Assembly (NCBI GenBank): GCA_947501355.1
Contig: CANMVA010000001.1
Location: forward strand, 558,001 to 622,000
DNA from: an uncultured Paracoccaceae bacterium
Lineage (GTDB): Bacteria > Pseudomonadota > Alphaproteobacteria > Rhodobacterales > Rhodobacteraceae
Reading direction: 5' to 3'
DNA: 64,000 bases
Of the stretch, positions 46,240 through 55,233 are shown one piece after another. A program made the position numbers and the translations under genes. The stretch's first letter is position 1; each line of letters begins with the position of its first letter. The notes under the pieces were generated by a model. That model was not told the origin of the DNA. It was given only the letters and a program-made list of their open reading frames with translations, and made no database searches.

Positions 46240-46685
46240 CAGCTGACTACCCTTATCTTGCGAAGACCATCGCAGCACTGACCGAGGGCGAAACCGATGT
46301 CATCGCCAAGATGGCGACCGTCGCTTGCGAGGTGCATCACGCGGATGATCGCTTCGACTGGACCGGGTTTTACCGCGTGACTGAGCCCAACCTTCTGAAG
46401 ATCGGCCCCTATCAAGGGGGCCACGGCTGCCTCGTGATCCCGTTTGACAAAGGTGTCTGTGGCGCAGCCGCGCGCACGGGCGAGGTGCAGCTTGTGCCTG
46501 ATGTGGAGGCCTTCCCAGGTCATATCGCATGTGCATCCTCAACCCGGTCGGAGCTTGTGCTGCCGGTCCATGACGGGCAGGGCGCGCTGCTAGGCGTTTT
46601 CGATATCGACAGCAATCAGCCTGACGCCTTCACCCAAAAAGATGCCGACGCGCTGGCCGACATTCTGAAGGCCGCCTTCGCATGA
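46236..46685 (+). CDS. msrC: Free methionine-(R)-sulfoxide reductase (GAF-domain)
   Basis: A GAF-domain enzyme (fRMsr) reducing free Met-R-sulfoxide with thioredoxin. The three catalytic or resolving cysteines typical of the family occur as GHGCLVIPFDKGVCGAAARTGEV and PGHIACASSTRSELVLPV. 149 residues. It sits in a run with the upstream thiolase and downstream LysE-like gene, each overlapping by 4 bp. Confidence 0.9.
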   Translation: MTADYPYLAKTIAALTEGETDVIAKMATVACEVHHADDRFDWTGFYRVTEPNLLKIGPYQGGHGCLVIPFDKGVCGAAARTGEVQLVPDVEAFPGHIACASSTRSELVLPVHDGQGALLGVFDIDSNQPDAFTQKDADALADILKAAFA

Positions 46686-47297
46686 GCTTTGAGGGCTGGA
46701 CGGTCTTTGCCCTGTTCTGGGTGGTCTTTGTCACGACCCCCGGCCCGAATGCTGTGAACTGCATCCAGAATGGCATGACCCTTGGCATGAGCCGCGCGAT
46801 GTGGGGTGTGCTGGCGATCCTGACACGGGCGACGGTGTTTCTGCTGCTCTCGGCGCTTGGGAGTTACCGCGCTTCTGGTTGCCTCGCCGGCAGCGTTCTT
46901 CTGGGCCAAACTGATCGGGGCGGGCTTTCTGATCTATCTTGGCATCCGGGGCTGGCTGAATGCGGGCAAGGCCGTCACCGCCGCACCCCGCACAGGACTC
47001 TCTGTCTATCTCCACGCGCTGATGATCGCGACGATCAATGCCAAAAGCGTGGCGGGATACCTCGCCGCATTCTCGGCTTTTGTGCAACCGGACGTACCGA
47101 TCTGGGAGCAGATGCGTGTCATCGTGCCGACCGCATTAACCATCACTGCGCTGAGCTATACGGGCCACACCGCTATCGGCGCCGGTCTCGGAAAGCTCGC
47201 CATGGGGGCTGTTCTGAACATCTGGTTCCGGCGTATCATGGCGACCTGTTTCATCATCTACGGGATCGCGCTGGGCGCGACGGGACGGACGACATGA
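46682..47297 (+). pseudogene. LysE-family translocator, single-base frameshift
   Basis: An amino-acid or homoserine-lactone exporter of the LysE/RhtB type in two frames. The first part (FALFWVVFVTTPGPNAVNCIQNGMTLG ... VFLLLSALG) reads in one frame to about 46861; the rest (VTALLVASPAAFFWAKLIGAGFLIYLGIRGWL ... ATCFIIYGIALGATGR) continues one base later. Removing one base at 46859-46862 (GGGA) restores a normal protein of about 204 residues with LSALG-VTALL as a continuous helix. Both halves keep good codon use, so the change is recent or an assembly error. Its stop overlaps the GFA gene start. Confidence 0.85.
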
Positions 47298-47665
47298 TCA
47301 AGGGCGCATGCCTGTGCGGCGCTGTGACATATGAGGTGGGCGAGGGGGCCAAAGGCTACTCCGTCTGCCATCGCAGCCAATGCCGCAAGCAATCGGGCCA
47401 TGCCTGGGCCTCCGGATATGCGCCAGCTGCCAACATCAAAGTCACTGGAGAGGTCCGCTGGTATGAAGCCACCACCACCGCCAAGCGTGGCTTCTGCCCG
47501 GTCTGTGGCGCGTTGCTTTTCTGGAAAGCCCATGATGAGGACACGATGAGCTTTGCCTTGGGCGCGGTTGATAATCCGACCGGCCTGCGCTTGGAAAAGC
47601 ATGTCTTTGTCGGCGATAGAGGCGATTATTACGAGATCGCGGACGGTCTTCCTCAAAAACCATGA
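47294..47665 (+). CDS. GFA family (CENP-V/glutathione-dependent formaldehyde-activating) protein
   Basis: A 123-residue zinc protein of the Gfa/CENP-V fold. Cysteine ligands occur in the family pattern CLCGAVTYEV, VCHRSQCRKQSGHA and GFCPVCGALLFW. The fold is named after a formaldehyde-activating enzyme, but most members are not tested. It lies between the LysE-like and pseudouridine synthase genes with 4-bp overlaps on both sides, one of a run of coupled genes from the thiolase onward. Confidence 0.92.
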   Translation: MIKGACLCGAVTYEVGEGAKGYSVCHRSQCRKQSGHAWASGYAPAANIKVTGEVRWYEATTTAKRGFCPVCGALLFWKAHDEDTMSFALGAVDNPTGLRLEKHVFVGDRGDYYEIADGLPQKP

Positions 47666-48309
47666 GCGACGCCTACACTCCTCCGCAGGACCCGTTAGAC
47701 ATCCTGCATGACGATCACGAGTTGCTTTTTGTCAACAAACCCAGTGGGTTGCTGTCGGTGCCCGGCAAAGGTGTGCATCTGGCCGATTGCCTGATTGCCC
47801 GTGTTCAGGCGGTCTTTCCGGAGGCGCTTTTGGTGCATCGGCTGGATCGCGATACATCCGGGGTCATGGTCTTTGCCAAAAGCCCCCATGCGCAGCGGCA
47901 CCTTGGGCTGCAGTTTGAAAAGCGCGGCACGAAGAAGACTTATGTCGCGCGTGTCTTCGGACGGCTGGAGCCGAAAACCGGCACGGTTGATCTGCCGCTG
48001 ATCGTCGATTGGCCGAACCGGCCTTTGCAAAAGGTCTGTCACGAGACGGGCAAACCCGCAGTCACCGATTGGCGTGTGGTGCGCGCGTCAGACGAGGAAA
48101 CGCGGGTGCGGTTGATGCCGAAAACAGGGCGATCGCATCAGTTGCGCGTGCATATGCTGGCGCTGGGGCATCCCATCCTTGGGGATCCGTTTTATGCCAC
48201 CGGTGCCGCGCTGGATCACCCGCGTCTGATGCTGCATTCCGAGACGTTGCAACTGCGTCATCCGGATGGGGGGGCGGGACTGCGGATCACAGCGAAAGCA
48301 CCGTTCTGA
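47662..48309 (+). CDS. RluA-family RNA pseudouridine synthase
   Basis: Isomerises uridine to pseudouridine in tRNA or 23S rRNA. The catalytic Asp is in LLVHRLDRDTSGVMVFAKS, with TKKTYVARVFGRLEP and GRSHQLRVHMLALGHPILGD as further family motifs. It lacks an N-terminal S4 domain, like RluA (tRNA U32 / 23S U746). 215 residues. It ends the coupled gene run, followed by a dispersed-element copy and a strong terminator. Confidence 0.9.
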   Translation: MSDAYTPPQDPLDILHDDHELLFVNKPSGLLSVPGKGVHLADCLIARVQAVFPEALLVHRLDRDTSGVMVFAKSPHAQRHLGLQFEKRGTKKTYVARVFGRLEPKTGTVDLPLIVDWPNRPLQKVCHETGKPAVTDWRVVRASDEETRVRLMPKTGRSHQLRVHMLALGHPILGDPFYATGAALDHPRLMLHSETLQLRHPDGGAGLRITAKAPF

Positions 48310-48330
48310 GGCGCGTTTGGTGGGGTGCGG

Positions 48331-48365
48331 GAGCCTCCGGCGGGAGTTTTTTGGCCAAGATGAAG
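48331..48365 (+). repeat. Dispersed CCTCCGGCG element, copy B
   Basis: Reads GAGCCTCCGGCGGGAG, then a T tract, then GGCCAAGATGAAG, close to copies at 5192-5227 and (reverse) 40169-40208. It lies just after the pseudouridine synthase stop and before its terminator. Confidence 0.65.
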
Positions 48366-48368
48366 GGG

Positions 48369-48413
48369 GGCGGCGTGAACCTTAATCAGAGGTGCACGCC
48401 GCCTTTTGCTTTA
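48369..48413 (+). terminator. Rho-independent terminator after the pseudouridine synthase gene
   Basis: A 9-bp stem GGCGGCGTG/CACGCCGCC (48369-48377 with 48395-48403), then TTTTGCTTT. Confidence 0.85.
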
Positions 48414-49838
48414 TGAGTTCCAGCCGGAGACCGCTTTCACTTCGAGGAATTCTTCCAGACCGAATGTGCCACCTTCCCGCCCGTTGCCAGAGGCTTTGTA
48501 GCCGCCAAAGGGGGAGCCTTGGGCGAAGCCTGAGCCGTTGGTTTCGACCATGCCTGACCGTAGGCGGCGCGCCACGCGGCGGCGTTTTTCATCATCGGGG
48601 GTCTGGATGTAGTTGGTCAGCCCGTAAGGCGTGTCATTGGCGATGCGGATCGCGTCTTCCTCGGAATCAAAGGGCATGATCGACAAGACGGGGCCAAAGA
48701 TTTCTTCTTTGTAGATCGTCATGTCGGGGGTCACGTCGGCGAAGACCGTGGGGCGCGCATAAAAGCCGCGGTTCAGGCCGTCGGGACGGCCCGTGCCGCC
48801 TGCAACCAGCCGCGCGCCTTCATCGATGCCTTTCTGAATCAGGCCTTGGACCTTGTCGAACTGCGCCTCGGAGACGAGCGGCCCGATATGCTTGCCCTCT
48901 TCCGAAGCCGGACCGACGCCCGTTGCGTTCGCTGTTTCAACAGCCGCCTCAACCGCGGCGTCGTAGATCGAGCGTTCGACCAACATGCGCGTGGGGGCAT
49001 TGCACGATTGGCCCGTGTTGCGGAAACACCGGACAGCGCCGCGCCCGGCGGCCTCGGCACCGGCGTCTGCGAAGATGATGTTGGCACCTTTGCCACCCAG
49101 CTCAAGGCTCACGCGCTTTAGCGTGTCGGCGGCGGCTTTGCTGATCGCGATGCCTGCGCGAGAGGAGCCCGTGAAGCTGACCATATCGACATCGGGATGT
49201 GCCGACAGCTGGCTGCCAACGCCGGGGCCATCACCGTTCACGAGGTTGAACACGCCTTTTGGGAAGCCCGCCTCATCAATGAATTCGGCAAAGAGCAGCC
49301 CGGACAGGGGCGCAATCTCGGACGGTTTCAGCACCATGGTGCAGCCAGTCGCCAGCGCCGGGATCGCTTTCAGGACGATCTGGTTCATCGGCCAGTTCCA
49401 AGGGGTGATCAGCGCGCAAACCCCGATGGGCTCATAAAGCGTCACCTCAGTATCGGTGAACTGGCGCTCAAATTCGAACGCCTCGAACGCTTTCAGAAAG
49501 CCCTCCAGATGCCAGCTGCCTGCACCAACCTGCTGCGCACGCGCGAGATTCTGCGGCGCGCCCATCTCGAGGCTGATCGCTTGCGCCATCTCTTCGGAGC
49601 GGGCGGTGTAGACCTCCAGCAGCTTCTTCAACAGCGCCATCTTCTCGGCTTTGGGAACGAAAGCCCACTCGTCAAACGCGGCGCGGGCAGCCGCGACAGC
49701 GGCGTCGGTATCTGCCTGCGCACCCAGCGAGATCACGGCACAAGCCTCTTCGGTCGATGGATCAATGACCGTGAAATCCTGGGGCTTCGACGGCGCAACC
49801 CACGCGCCATTGATATAAAAATCGCGTTTCTCGATCAT
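48411..49838 (-). CDS. NAD(P)-dependent aldehyde dehydrogenase
   Basis: An ALDH superfamily enzyme of 475 residues. Landmarks are GVCALITPWNWPMNQIVLKAIPALATG, VSFTGSSRAGIAISKAAADTLKRV, the general base Glu in SLELGGKGANIIFADAG and the catalytic Cys in FRNTGQSCNAPTRMLV; the C-terminal ETNGSGFAQGSPFGGYKASGNGREGG is also present. Substrate not assignable. It stands alone on the minus strand with about 210 bp to the divergent peroxiredoxin gene. Confidence 0.93.
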   Translation of the reverse strand: MIEKRDFYINGAWVAPSKPQDFTVIDPSTEEACAVISLGAQADTDAAVAAARAAFDEWAFVPKAEKMALLKKLLEVYTARSEEMAQAISLEMGAPQNLARAQQVGAGSWHLEGFLKAFEAFEFERQFTDTEVTLYEPIGVCALITPWNWPMNQIVLKAIPALATGCTMVLKPSEIAPLSGLLFAEFIDEAGFPKGVFNLVNGDGPGVGSQLSAHPDVDMVSFTGSSRAGIAISKAAADTLKRVSLELGGKGANIIFADAGAEAAGRGAVRCFRNTGQSCNAPTRMLVERSIYDAAVEAAVETANATGVGPASEEGKHIGPLVSEAQFDKVQGLIQKGIDEGARLVAGGTGRPDGLNRGFYARPTVFADVTPDMTIYKEEIFGPVLSIMPFDSEEDAIRIANDTPYGLTNYIQTPDDEKRRRVARRLRSGMVETNGSGFAQGSPFGGYKASGNGREGGTFGLEEFLEVKAVSGWNS

Positions 49839-50048
49839 GGTGGTCTCCCTAAATGTTGCGGCACTGTTTCACCGCGGCTGTCGCCTTTCAAGGGCTGTCG
49901 TTCAGCCTGACCGGCAGTCTTTGGACGGACGTTCTACAGCCGCATGATTTCGCAAACCACGCGCCCTTTTGCGCCGATCTTGCCTAGCGAATCCCGCCAG
50001 AGCCTATAGATATCAGGCAACGGTAACGTATTTACAGGAGGGCACGAC

Positions 50049-50702
50049 ATGGGCCTGCGCATTAACGACACGATCCCCGATCTGACGGTTGAAACAGATC
50101 AGGGCAGCATCAGCCTGCACGAGTTTGTCGGTGACAACTGGGCGATCCTGTTTTCCCACCCAAAGGATTTCACACCGGTCTGCACGACCGAGTTCGGCGC
50201 GGTCGCGCAGCTGGCCGATGAGTGGGAGAAGCGCGGCACCAAGGTGATCGGCGTTTCTGTTGACGGGGTCGAGGATCACAAGAAATGGAAAGGCGATATC
50301 GAAACGGTGTCCGGTGCGACAGCCGGGTTCCCGATCATTGCCGATATCGGGCTTGAGGTCTCCAAAGCGTTCGACATGCTCCCGGCGGAGGCGTATTTGC
50401 CCGACGGACGCACACCCGCTGACAGCGCCACCGTGCGCTCGGTCTTTATAATCGGACCGGACAAGCAGCTGAAACTGTCGATGACCTACCCGATGACGGT
50501 GGGGCGCAACTTTGGTGAGATCGTCCGCGCGCTGGATGCGCTACAGGCGACATCAAAGCACGGCATCGCCACCCCGGCCAACTGGGTCGCGGGTGAGGAT
50601 GTGATTATCCCGCCCTCGGTCAGCGATGCGGATGCGAAAGAGAAGTTCGGTGAATTCGACGCGGTTCTGCCCTATCTGCGCAAAACCAAGTCACCCGTCT
50701 GA
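50049..50702 (+). CDS. Peroxiredoxin, 1-Cys Prx6 type
   Basis: Reduces peroxides in the cytoplasm. The peroxidatic Cys45 is in SHPKDFTPVCTTEFG, with the Prx6-class features LSMTYPMTVGRNFGEIVRALDALQ and NWVAGEDVIIPPSVSDADA in the long C-terminal region. No second conserved Cys is apparent, so reduction probably uses glutathione or another partner. 217 residues, with AGGAGGG 9 nt before the ATG. It is convergent with the lipoprotein gene, overlapping by 12 bp. Confidence 0.94.
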   Translation: MGLRINDTIPDLTVETDQGSISLHEFVGDNWAILFSHPKDFTPVCTTEFGAVAQLADEWEKRGTKVIGVSVDGVEDHKKWKGDIETVSGATAGFPIIADIGLEVSKAFDMLPAEAYLPDGRTPADSATVRSVFIIGPDKQLKLSMTYPMTVGRNFGEIVRALDALQATSKHGIATPANWVAGEDVIIPPSVSDADAKEKFGEFDAVLPYLRKTKSPV

Positions 50703-51164
50703 ATAAGTCCGTAAAGGATCAAGGGCCTCGCCGATCCCGGTCGGCGGGGCCTCTGTTTGAAGAACCGTTGGATCGGGCTGATCGGTAGCCGCTGTGGCCT
50801 CTTGCAAGTCCCGCGCTTTCGGGCGCGTCGGGGCAACCGGATCAAGCGCCCGGTTCAGCCCGCAGGTCTTGCGGATGGCGCGTTTCTTGGCGTTCACTTC
50901 GCGCGCGAAGCTGCCATCGAAAATGCGGCCCCGGTCCTCCATATCATTGGTTACGATGCCAGAGACGAGGCCACCCGGTGTCAGAGTGCTCAGCAAGACA
51001 ACGGCCGCGCGTTCGCGGGTGGGGCGCATCTGCTCAAGCGCGATCAGGTCACGCTCTGCTGTGGCGCAATTCACCGGCTCGGCCACCACGACATCATCAA
51101 TGTCGGGGATGGTGGCGCAGCCTGCACAAAGCAGCAGCACACATGCAGCGCGTGTCAGCAACAT
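50691..51164 (-). CDS. Hypothetical lipoprotein
   Basis: A 157-residue predicted lipoprotein: signal RAACVLLLCAGC with lipobox CAGC. A second part EPVNCATAERDLIALEQMRPTRERAAVVLLSTLTPGGLVSGIVTNDMEDR contains a moderately hydrophobic stretch, and the basic KKRAIRKTCGL region holds another Cys. The rest is Pro/Thr-rich and probably disordered. I do not recognise a family with a known role. The last 12 bases overlap the convergent peroxiredoxin gene, whose terminator lies within this coding sequence. Confidence 0.8.
   Translation of the reverse strand: MLLTRAACVLLLCAGCATIPDIDDVVVAEPVNCATAERDLIALEQMRPTRERAAVVLLSTLTPGGLVSGIVTNDMEDRGRIFDGSFAREVNAKKRAIRKTCGLNRALDPVAPTRPKARDLQEATAATDQPDPTVLQTEAPPTGIGEALDPLRTYSDG
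50724..50758 (+). terminator. Terminator-like hairpin of the peroxiredoxin gene inside the convergent coding sequence
   Basis: GGCCTCGCCGA/TCGGCGGGGCC (50724-50734 with 50741-50751, one G-U pair), followed by TCTGTTT. The T tract is weak. Confidence 0.55.
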
Positions 51165-51223
51165 AGGGTCTGTGCACTCCTCCTGCCCCGTGTGAGCGAC
51201 GGGGTAGGAGGGACATTAGCGGT

Positions 51224-51910
51224 TTATTGCCGGTCGCCCAAGAGGCCCGCCCGGAAAACTGCGCCTGACGCCAAGGCACCAAGGATCGGCGCAAGGATAA
51301 ATAGCCACAGCTGGCCAAGGGCTGTCTCGCCTGCAAAGAGCGCAGGGCCAAAGGAACGCGCCGGGTTCACAGACACGCCGGTGATGTTGATGCCAACCAG
51401 ATGGATGACGACCAGCGCCAGACCGATGGCCAGACCTGCCATTGCAGCGGGGGCGTCCTTTGCGGTCGCCCCAAGGATCACCGTGACGAAGAGGAACGTG
51501 GCGACAAATTCAAACAGGAAGGCCGACGCCATGTTGTATTCGCCCAGATACCCGGCGCCCCAGCCGTTCTGACCCAGGCCCGTAGCACTGACATCATAGC
51601 CACCGCCTTTGCCGGTGACGATGATGTAAAGCACCAGAGCGCCGACGATAGCTCCGGCGACCTGTGCGATGATATAGGGGATCGCCTCTGTCGCGTGCAT
51701 GCGCCCGGCAGCCACGACGCCAAGGGTCACGGCTGGGTTGATATGACAGCCCGAGACGCTGCCGATACCGTAGGCCATGCCGATCAGTGCCAGACCGAAG
51801 GCAAAGCTGATCCCCGTCAGGCCGATATCCGCGCCCGCTATGACGGCAGCGCCGCAGCCAAAGAAAACAAGTGTGAACGTGCCGATGAACTCGGCGGCTG
51901 GAATACGCAT
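51224..51910 (-). CDS. aqpZ: Aquaporin Z-like water channel
   Basis: A major intrinsic protein of 228 residues with six helices and two NPA half-helices (CHINPAVTLG and VSVNPARSFGPAL). A His in VVIHLVGINITG, at the selectivity filter position, favours a water channel (AqpZ) over a glycerol facilitator. The start at 51910 has GGGAGGG 7 nt upstream and is preferred over an upstream in-frame start. Its neighbours, a lipoprotein and an alcohol dehydrogenase-like gene, do not suggest a shared role. Confidence 0.92.
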   Translation of the reverse strand: MRIPAAEFIGTFTLVFFGCGAAVIAGADIGLTGISFAFGLALIGMAYGIGSVSGCHINPAVTLGVVAAGRMHATEAIPYIIAQVAGAIVGALVLYIIVTGKGGGYDVSATGLGQNGWGAGYLGEYNMASAFLFEFVATFLFVTVILGATAKDAPAAMAGLAIGLALVVIHLVGINITGVSVNPARSFGPALFAGETALGQLWLFILAPILGALASGAVFRAGLLGDRQ

Positions 51911-52059
51911 AAGGGTCCCTCCCATTCGTGCCTGTCCCGCTATTGGGATCAGCAAGATCGGTAGGGCAGCGCCCCCCGGTCCCAGAAGGGGAGTTTTCGT
52001 CCCCTCTTCCCCAGGATCAGGGGTTCAGCCGTTTCGCGGGGGTCGCTATAAATGGGGTT

Positions 52060-53067
52060 ATGACGCTTCCAGAGACCATGCGCGCTTTCGTTTATGACCG
52101 CTACGGTCCACCCGATGTGCTGCGCTTGGCGACACTGCCTGTGCCGCACCCGAAAGCCAATGAGGTGCTGATCCGCGTTCATGCAACCACTGTCAGCGCC
52201 GCAGATTGGCGACTGCGAAGTCTCACGGTGCCACGCGGGCTCGCACTGCCCATGCGACTGATGTTCGGCGTGTTCCGCCCCCGCAAGTCTATCTTGGGAA
52301 CCGAACTGTCGGGTGTGGTGGAGGCTGTTGGCTCTGCCGTGACGGCATGGCAACCTGGCGATGCGGTGGTGGGCTTTCCCGGCGGTGATCTCGGCGCGCA
52401 TGCCGAGTTCGTGACGATGCCTGCGGATGGCAAGATCGTTGCCAAACCTGCCAATCTCAGCTTTGATGAAGCTGCTGCGCTGCCCTTTGGAGCCTGCACA
52501 GCCTATGATTTTCTCATCAATAAGGGGCAGCTTCAATCGGCGGAGCGCGTTCTGATCAACGGTGCCTCTGGCGCGACAGGAACCGCCTTTGTGCAATTGG
52601 CCAAACATGTCGGCGCACATGTCACGGCTGTGTGCAGCACAGGTAATGTCGAACTCGTCTGCAGCCTCGGCGCGGATCATGTGATCGATTACACAACAGA
52701 AGATTTCACGACCGATCCGATGCGCTTTGACATGGTGATCGACACGGTCGGCACGGCCCCATGGGCGCGCAGCAAGCAGGTTTTGAAACCCGGTGGACGG
52801 ATGCTTCTGGTCGCAGGCCAAACCTCTGACATGCTTTTTGGTGCGCTCAAGGCGCGGCTTTCTGGCAAACGTCTGATCGGCGGCGTCGCGGCGGAAACGC
52901 CAGCGCTTTTGCAGAGCGTCGTCGATCTGGCAGCACAGGGGCATCTACAGCCCGTGATCGGGCGGCGTTACCCGTTCGAGCAGATGCGCGAGGCGCACAG
53001 CTATGTCGATAATGGCCATAAACGCGGGAGCGTTGTCGTTCAGGTCGCGGACCCCCCGTCCGCATAG
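52060..53067 (+). CDS. Zinc-independent medium-chain dehydrogenase/reductase (quinone oxidoreductase-like)
   Basis: An NAD(P)-dependent MDR enzyme. The N-terminal catalytic domain (MRAFVYDRYGPPDVLRLATLPVP, SAADWRLRS, ILGTELSGVVEAVGSAVTAWQPGDAVVGF) is followed by a Rossmann domain with INGASGATGTAFVQLAKHVGAHVTAV. The structural and catalytic zinc cysteines of alcohol dehydrogenases are absent, which points to quinone reductase or enone reductase types. 335 residues. It ends before a strong bidirectional terminator. Confidence 0.9.
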   Translation: MTLPETMRAFVYDRYGPPDVLRLATLPVPHPKANEVLIRVHATTVSAADWRLRSLTVPRGLALPMRLMFGVFRPRKSILGTELSGVVEAVGSAVTAWQPGDAVVGFPGGDLGAHAEFVTMPADGKIVAKPANLSFDEAAALPFGACTAYDFLINKGQLQSAERVLINGASGATGTAFVQLAKHVGAHVTAVCSTGNVELVCSLGADHVIDYTTEDFTTDPMRFDMVIDTVGTAPWARSKQVLKPGGRMLLVAGQTSDMLFGALKARLSGKRLIGGVAAETPALLQSVVDLAAQGHLQPVIGRRYPFEQMREAHSYVDNGHKRGSVVVQVADPPSA

Positions 53068-53068
53068 C

Positions 53069-53100
53069 AAAAAGGCCCCGCCAGTTTCCCGGCGGGGCCT
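53069..53100 (-). terminator. Terminator between the MDR gene and phoX, mainly for phoX
   Basis: Stem AGGCCCCGCC/GGCGGGGCCT (53073-53082 with 53091-53100), 8-nt loop. The T tract (TTTTT) lies on the minus strand, so it terminates phoX; it may also act on the other strand with less efficiency. Confidence 0.85.
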
Positions 53101-53121
53101 CTTGTCTCAAGAAGATGGCGT

Positions 53122-55143
53122 CTAGACGGCGATCACACCGCCATCTTCTTTGGTCACGACAACCACCGACGGGCGCGGCGGCATGGCGGGATCAAAGTCG
53201 GGCCAACGGGTTGCCGGGTCCTCGAAGGTCGAGTCGCGCTCGAAGCCCACGAAGTCCTTCGTGCCATCCGTGCCGGGGTGCTGCACCGCGAGGAACAGCG
53301 TCTGGGAGTTGTCGGCAAAGTAAGGCCCGCACAGCTCACCCCCCACTGGGCAGCGGAAGAAGAGCTTGGAGTGACCGCGCAGCTCGCCTTCCGTCTCTAG
53401 CGCATAAAGGCCGTCGGATTTACCGGTCTTGCCCCAGTTGGAGCCCTGATCGGTCGAGATCCACAGACGCCCGTCGGCATCAATGGCGCAGTTGTCGGGG
53501 GAGCCGAACCAACCGCTTTCCGACGTCTCCGGGTTCCACTCGGCACCCACTTCGGCAATCGTCGGATCACCACATTTCACAAGGATATCCCATGTGCCTG
53601 TGGTGGCCGAGTGGTTGCCGCCCTCTTCCTTGATCTCGATGATGTGACCGAAGGAGCTTTCGGGCCGCGGGTTGGCCGCGTCCACCTGATCGGCAGAACG
53701 ACGGGTGTTGTTGGTCAGCATGATATAGGCCGTGCCATCGCCGCGCGGCTGTGCGTCTTCGGGACGGTCCATCGGCGTTGCGCCCAGCAGGTCAGCAGCA
53801 AGGCGTGTGTCGATCATGACGTCGGCTTGGCTGCCAAAGCCGTTCTCGGCAGTCAGCGGGCCTTCGCCATGGGTCAGCGCCAGCCAGTCGATCGTGCCGT
53901 CTTCATTGAAGCGCGCCACATAGAGCGTGCCGTCCGACAGCAGGTTGGAGCCGAAGACCGAGTTCTCTTCGGTCACAGCCTCAGCCGAAACCCACTTATA
54001 CTGGTAGTCAAAGCGGTTGTCGTCGCCCGAGTAGATCACGAGCTTGCCGTCGCTGGCGACCGTCGTTTCGGCGCCCTCATGGCGGAAACGACCCAGCGCG
54101 GTGTGCTTGATCGGTGCTGCATCGGGGTTCATCGGGTCCACTTCGACGATCCAGCCGAAGCGGTTCACTTCGTTGGGCTCTTTGTCGATGTTGAAGCGGT
54201 CGTGATACTGACCCCAGGCATACCAACGACCCGGCACACCATACCGCTCCATCGACGCGGCCTCGGGCTGCGCAGAGACATCGGGATCGCCATCGGCATC
54301 CACCGTGTCGGTCCAGAAATAGCCGTGGAAGTTTTCCTCGGCCATCAGGTAGGTGCCCCAAGGGGTCATGCCGCCTGCGCAGTTGTTGATCGTGCCCAGA
54401 ACCTTGGTGCCGGTGTCGTCATAGCTGGTCTTCATCCGGTCATGACCGGCAGCAGGGCCGTCGATGGTCATCTCGGTATTGGCGGTGATCCGGCGGTTGG
54501 CGGGGTTATCGCGGTTGACCGACCACTTGCCGTCGTCGCCTTTGACGATCTCGAAGACGGACCCGCCATGGGCGGCCATCTCGATATCGACCAGCTCTTT
54601 GGTCATGCCCTCAAAGCCCGCGCGGTCCTGACGACCCAAACCCGGGAACATCACTTCCTCGTTGGTGTATTCGTGGTTCACGCACAGCATGCCGCGGCCC
54701 GGCTCGACCTCGGCAAAACCGACATAGTCGTTGTTGTAGCCGAACTGCTGAGCCTGCGCTTCGGCGGTCTGGTTCATCACGTCGAACTCAGGCGCATCTG
54801 CGGTGATCGGATCGCCCCAGCGCACAAGAATATCGGCGTTGTAGCCGTCAGCGATGTGGTGCTCGGTGTCGTTACCCCAGGCCAGCTCGTCAAACTTGTA
54901 GCGGCTCTCAGCGCCCATGGCGGCGGCTTGCTTAGGAGCCACCATTGCGGAGGTGCCAAACAAAGCGGTCGCCGCAGACACACCCAGCATGCTGCGCAGC
55001 ATATCGCGGCGGCCATAGCGGCGGCTGATCACAGCGCCGATGGTGTTGTCCAGATGGGGATTTGTGGGGATGTCGTCAAAGGCCTCGAAGGCTTCGGCTT
55101 TGTTGCCATATTCAGGATCGTTGATGATGTCATCACGCGACAT
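53122..55143 (-). CDS. phoX: PhoX family (DUF839) Tat-exported phosphatase
   Basis: A calcium/iron-dependent alkaline phosphatase of the PhoX type, common in marine bacteria for releasing phosphate from organic phosphates. A twin-arginine signal is visible after an N-terminal extension: RRYGRRDMLRSMLGVSAATALFG (Arg45-Arg46), then the mature start near QAAAMGAESRYKFDELAWGND. Other DUF839 landmarks are GRGMLCVNHEYTNEEVMFPG, NNCAGGMTPWGTYLMAEENFHGYFW and CAIDADGRLWISTDQGSNWG. 673 residues. The ATG at 55143 has GAGGA upstream. A PhoB-box-like direct repeat lies about 90 bp before the start, fitting phosphate control. Confidence 0.92.
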   Translation of the reverse strand: MSRDDIINDPEYGNKAEAFEAFDDIPTNPHLDNTIGAVISRRYGRRDMLRSMLGVSAATALFGTSAMVAPKQAAAMGAESRYKFDELAWGNDTEHHIADGYNADILVRWGDPITADAPEFDVMNQTAEAQAQQFGYNNDYVGFAEVEPGRGMLCVNHEYTNEEVMFPGLGRQDRAGFEGMTKELVDIEMAAHGGSVFEIVKGDDGKWSVNRDNPANRRITANTEMTIDGPAAGHDRMKTSYDDTGTKVLGTINNCAGGMTPWGTYLMAEENFHGYFWTDTVDADGDPDVSAQPEAASMERYGVPGRWYAWGQYHDRFNIDKEPNEVNRFGWIVEVDPMNPDAAPIKHTALGRFRHEGAETTVASDGKLVIYSGDDNRFDYQYKWVSAEAVTEENSVFGSNLLSDGTLYVARFNEDGTIDWLALTHGEGPLTAENGFGSQADVMIDTRLAADLLGATPMDRPEDAQPRGDGTAYIMLTNNTRRSADQVDAANPRPESSFGHIIEIKEEGGNHSATTGTWDILVKCGDPTIAEVGAEWNPETSESGWFGSPDNCAIDADGRLWISTDQGSNWGKTGKSDGLYALETEGELRGHSKLFFRCPVGGELCGPYFADNSQTLFLAVQHPGTDGTKDFVGFERDSTFEDPATRWPDFDPAMPPRPSVVVVTKEDGGVIAV

Positions 55144-55233
55144 GGGCAGCTTCCTCTTTTGAAAAATGGGTTGCTTGTCTTCACCGGCTTTCGGGTGAAT
55201 CGAAGCCGTGAGTGGACCGATTCCGCAAAAGCC

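Noticed and set aside
46850-46870. Programmed frameshift in the LysE-like gene
   Set aside because: No slippery heptamer or downstream pseudoknot is evident; a simple insertion explains the data.
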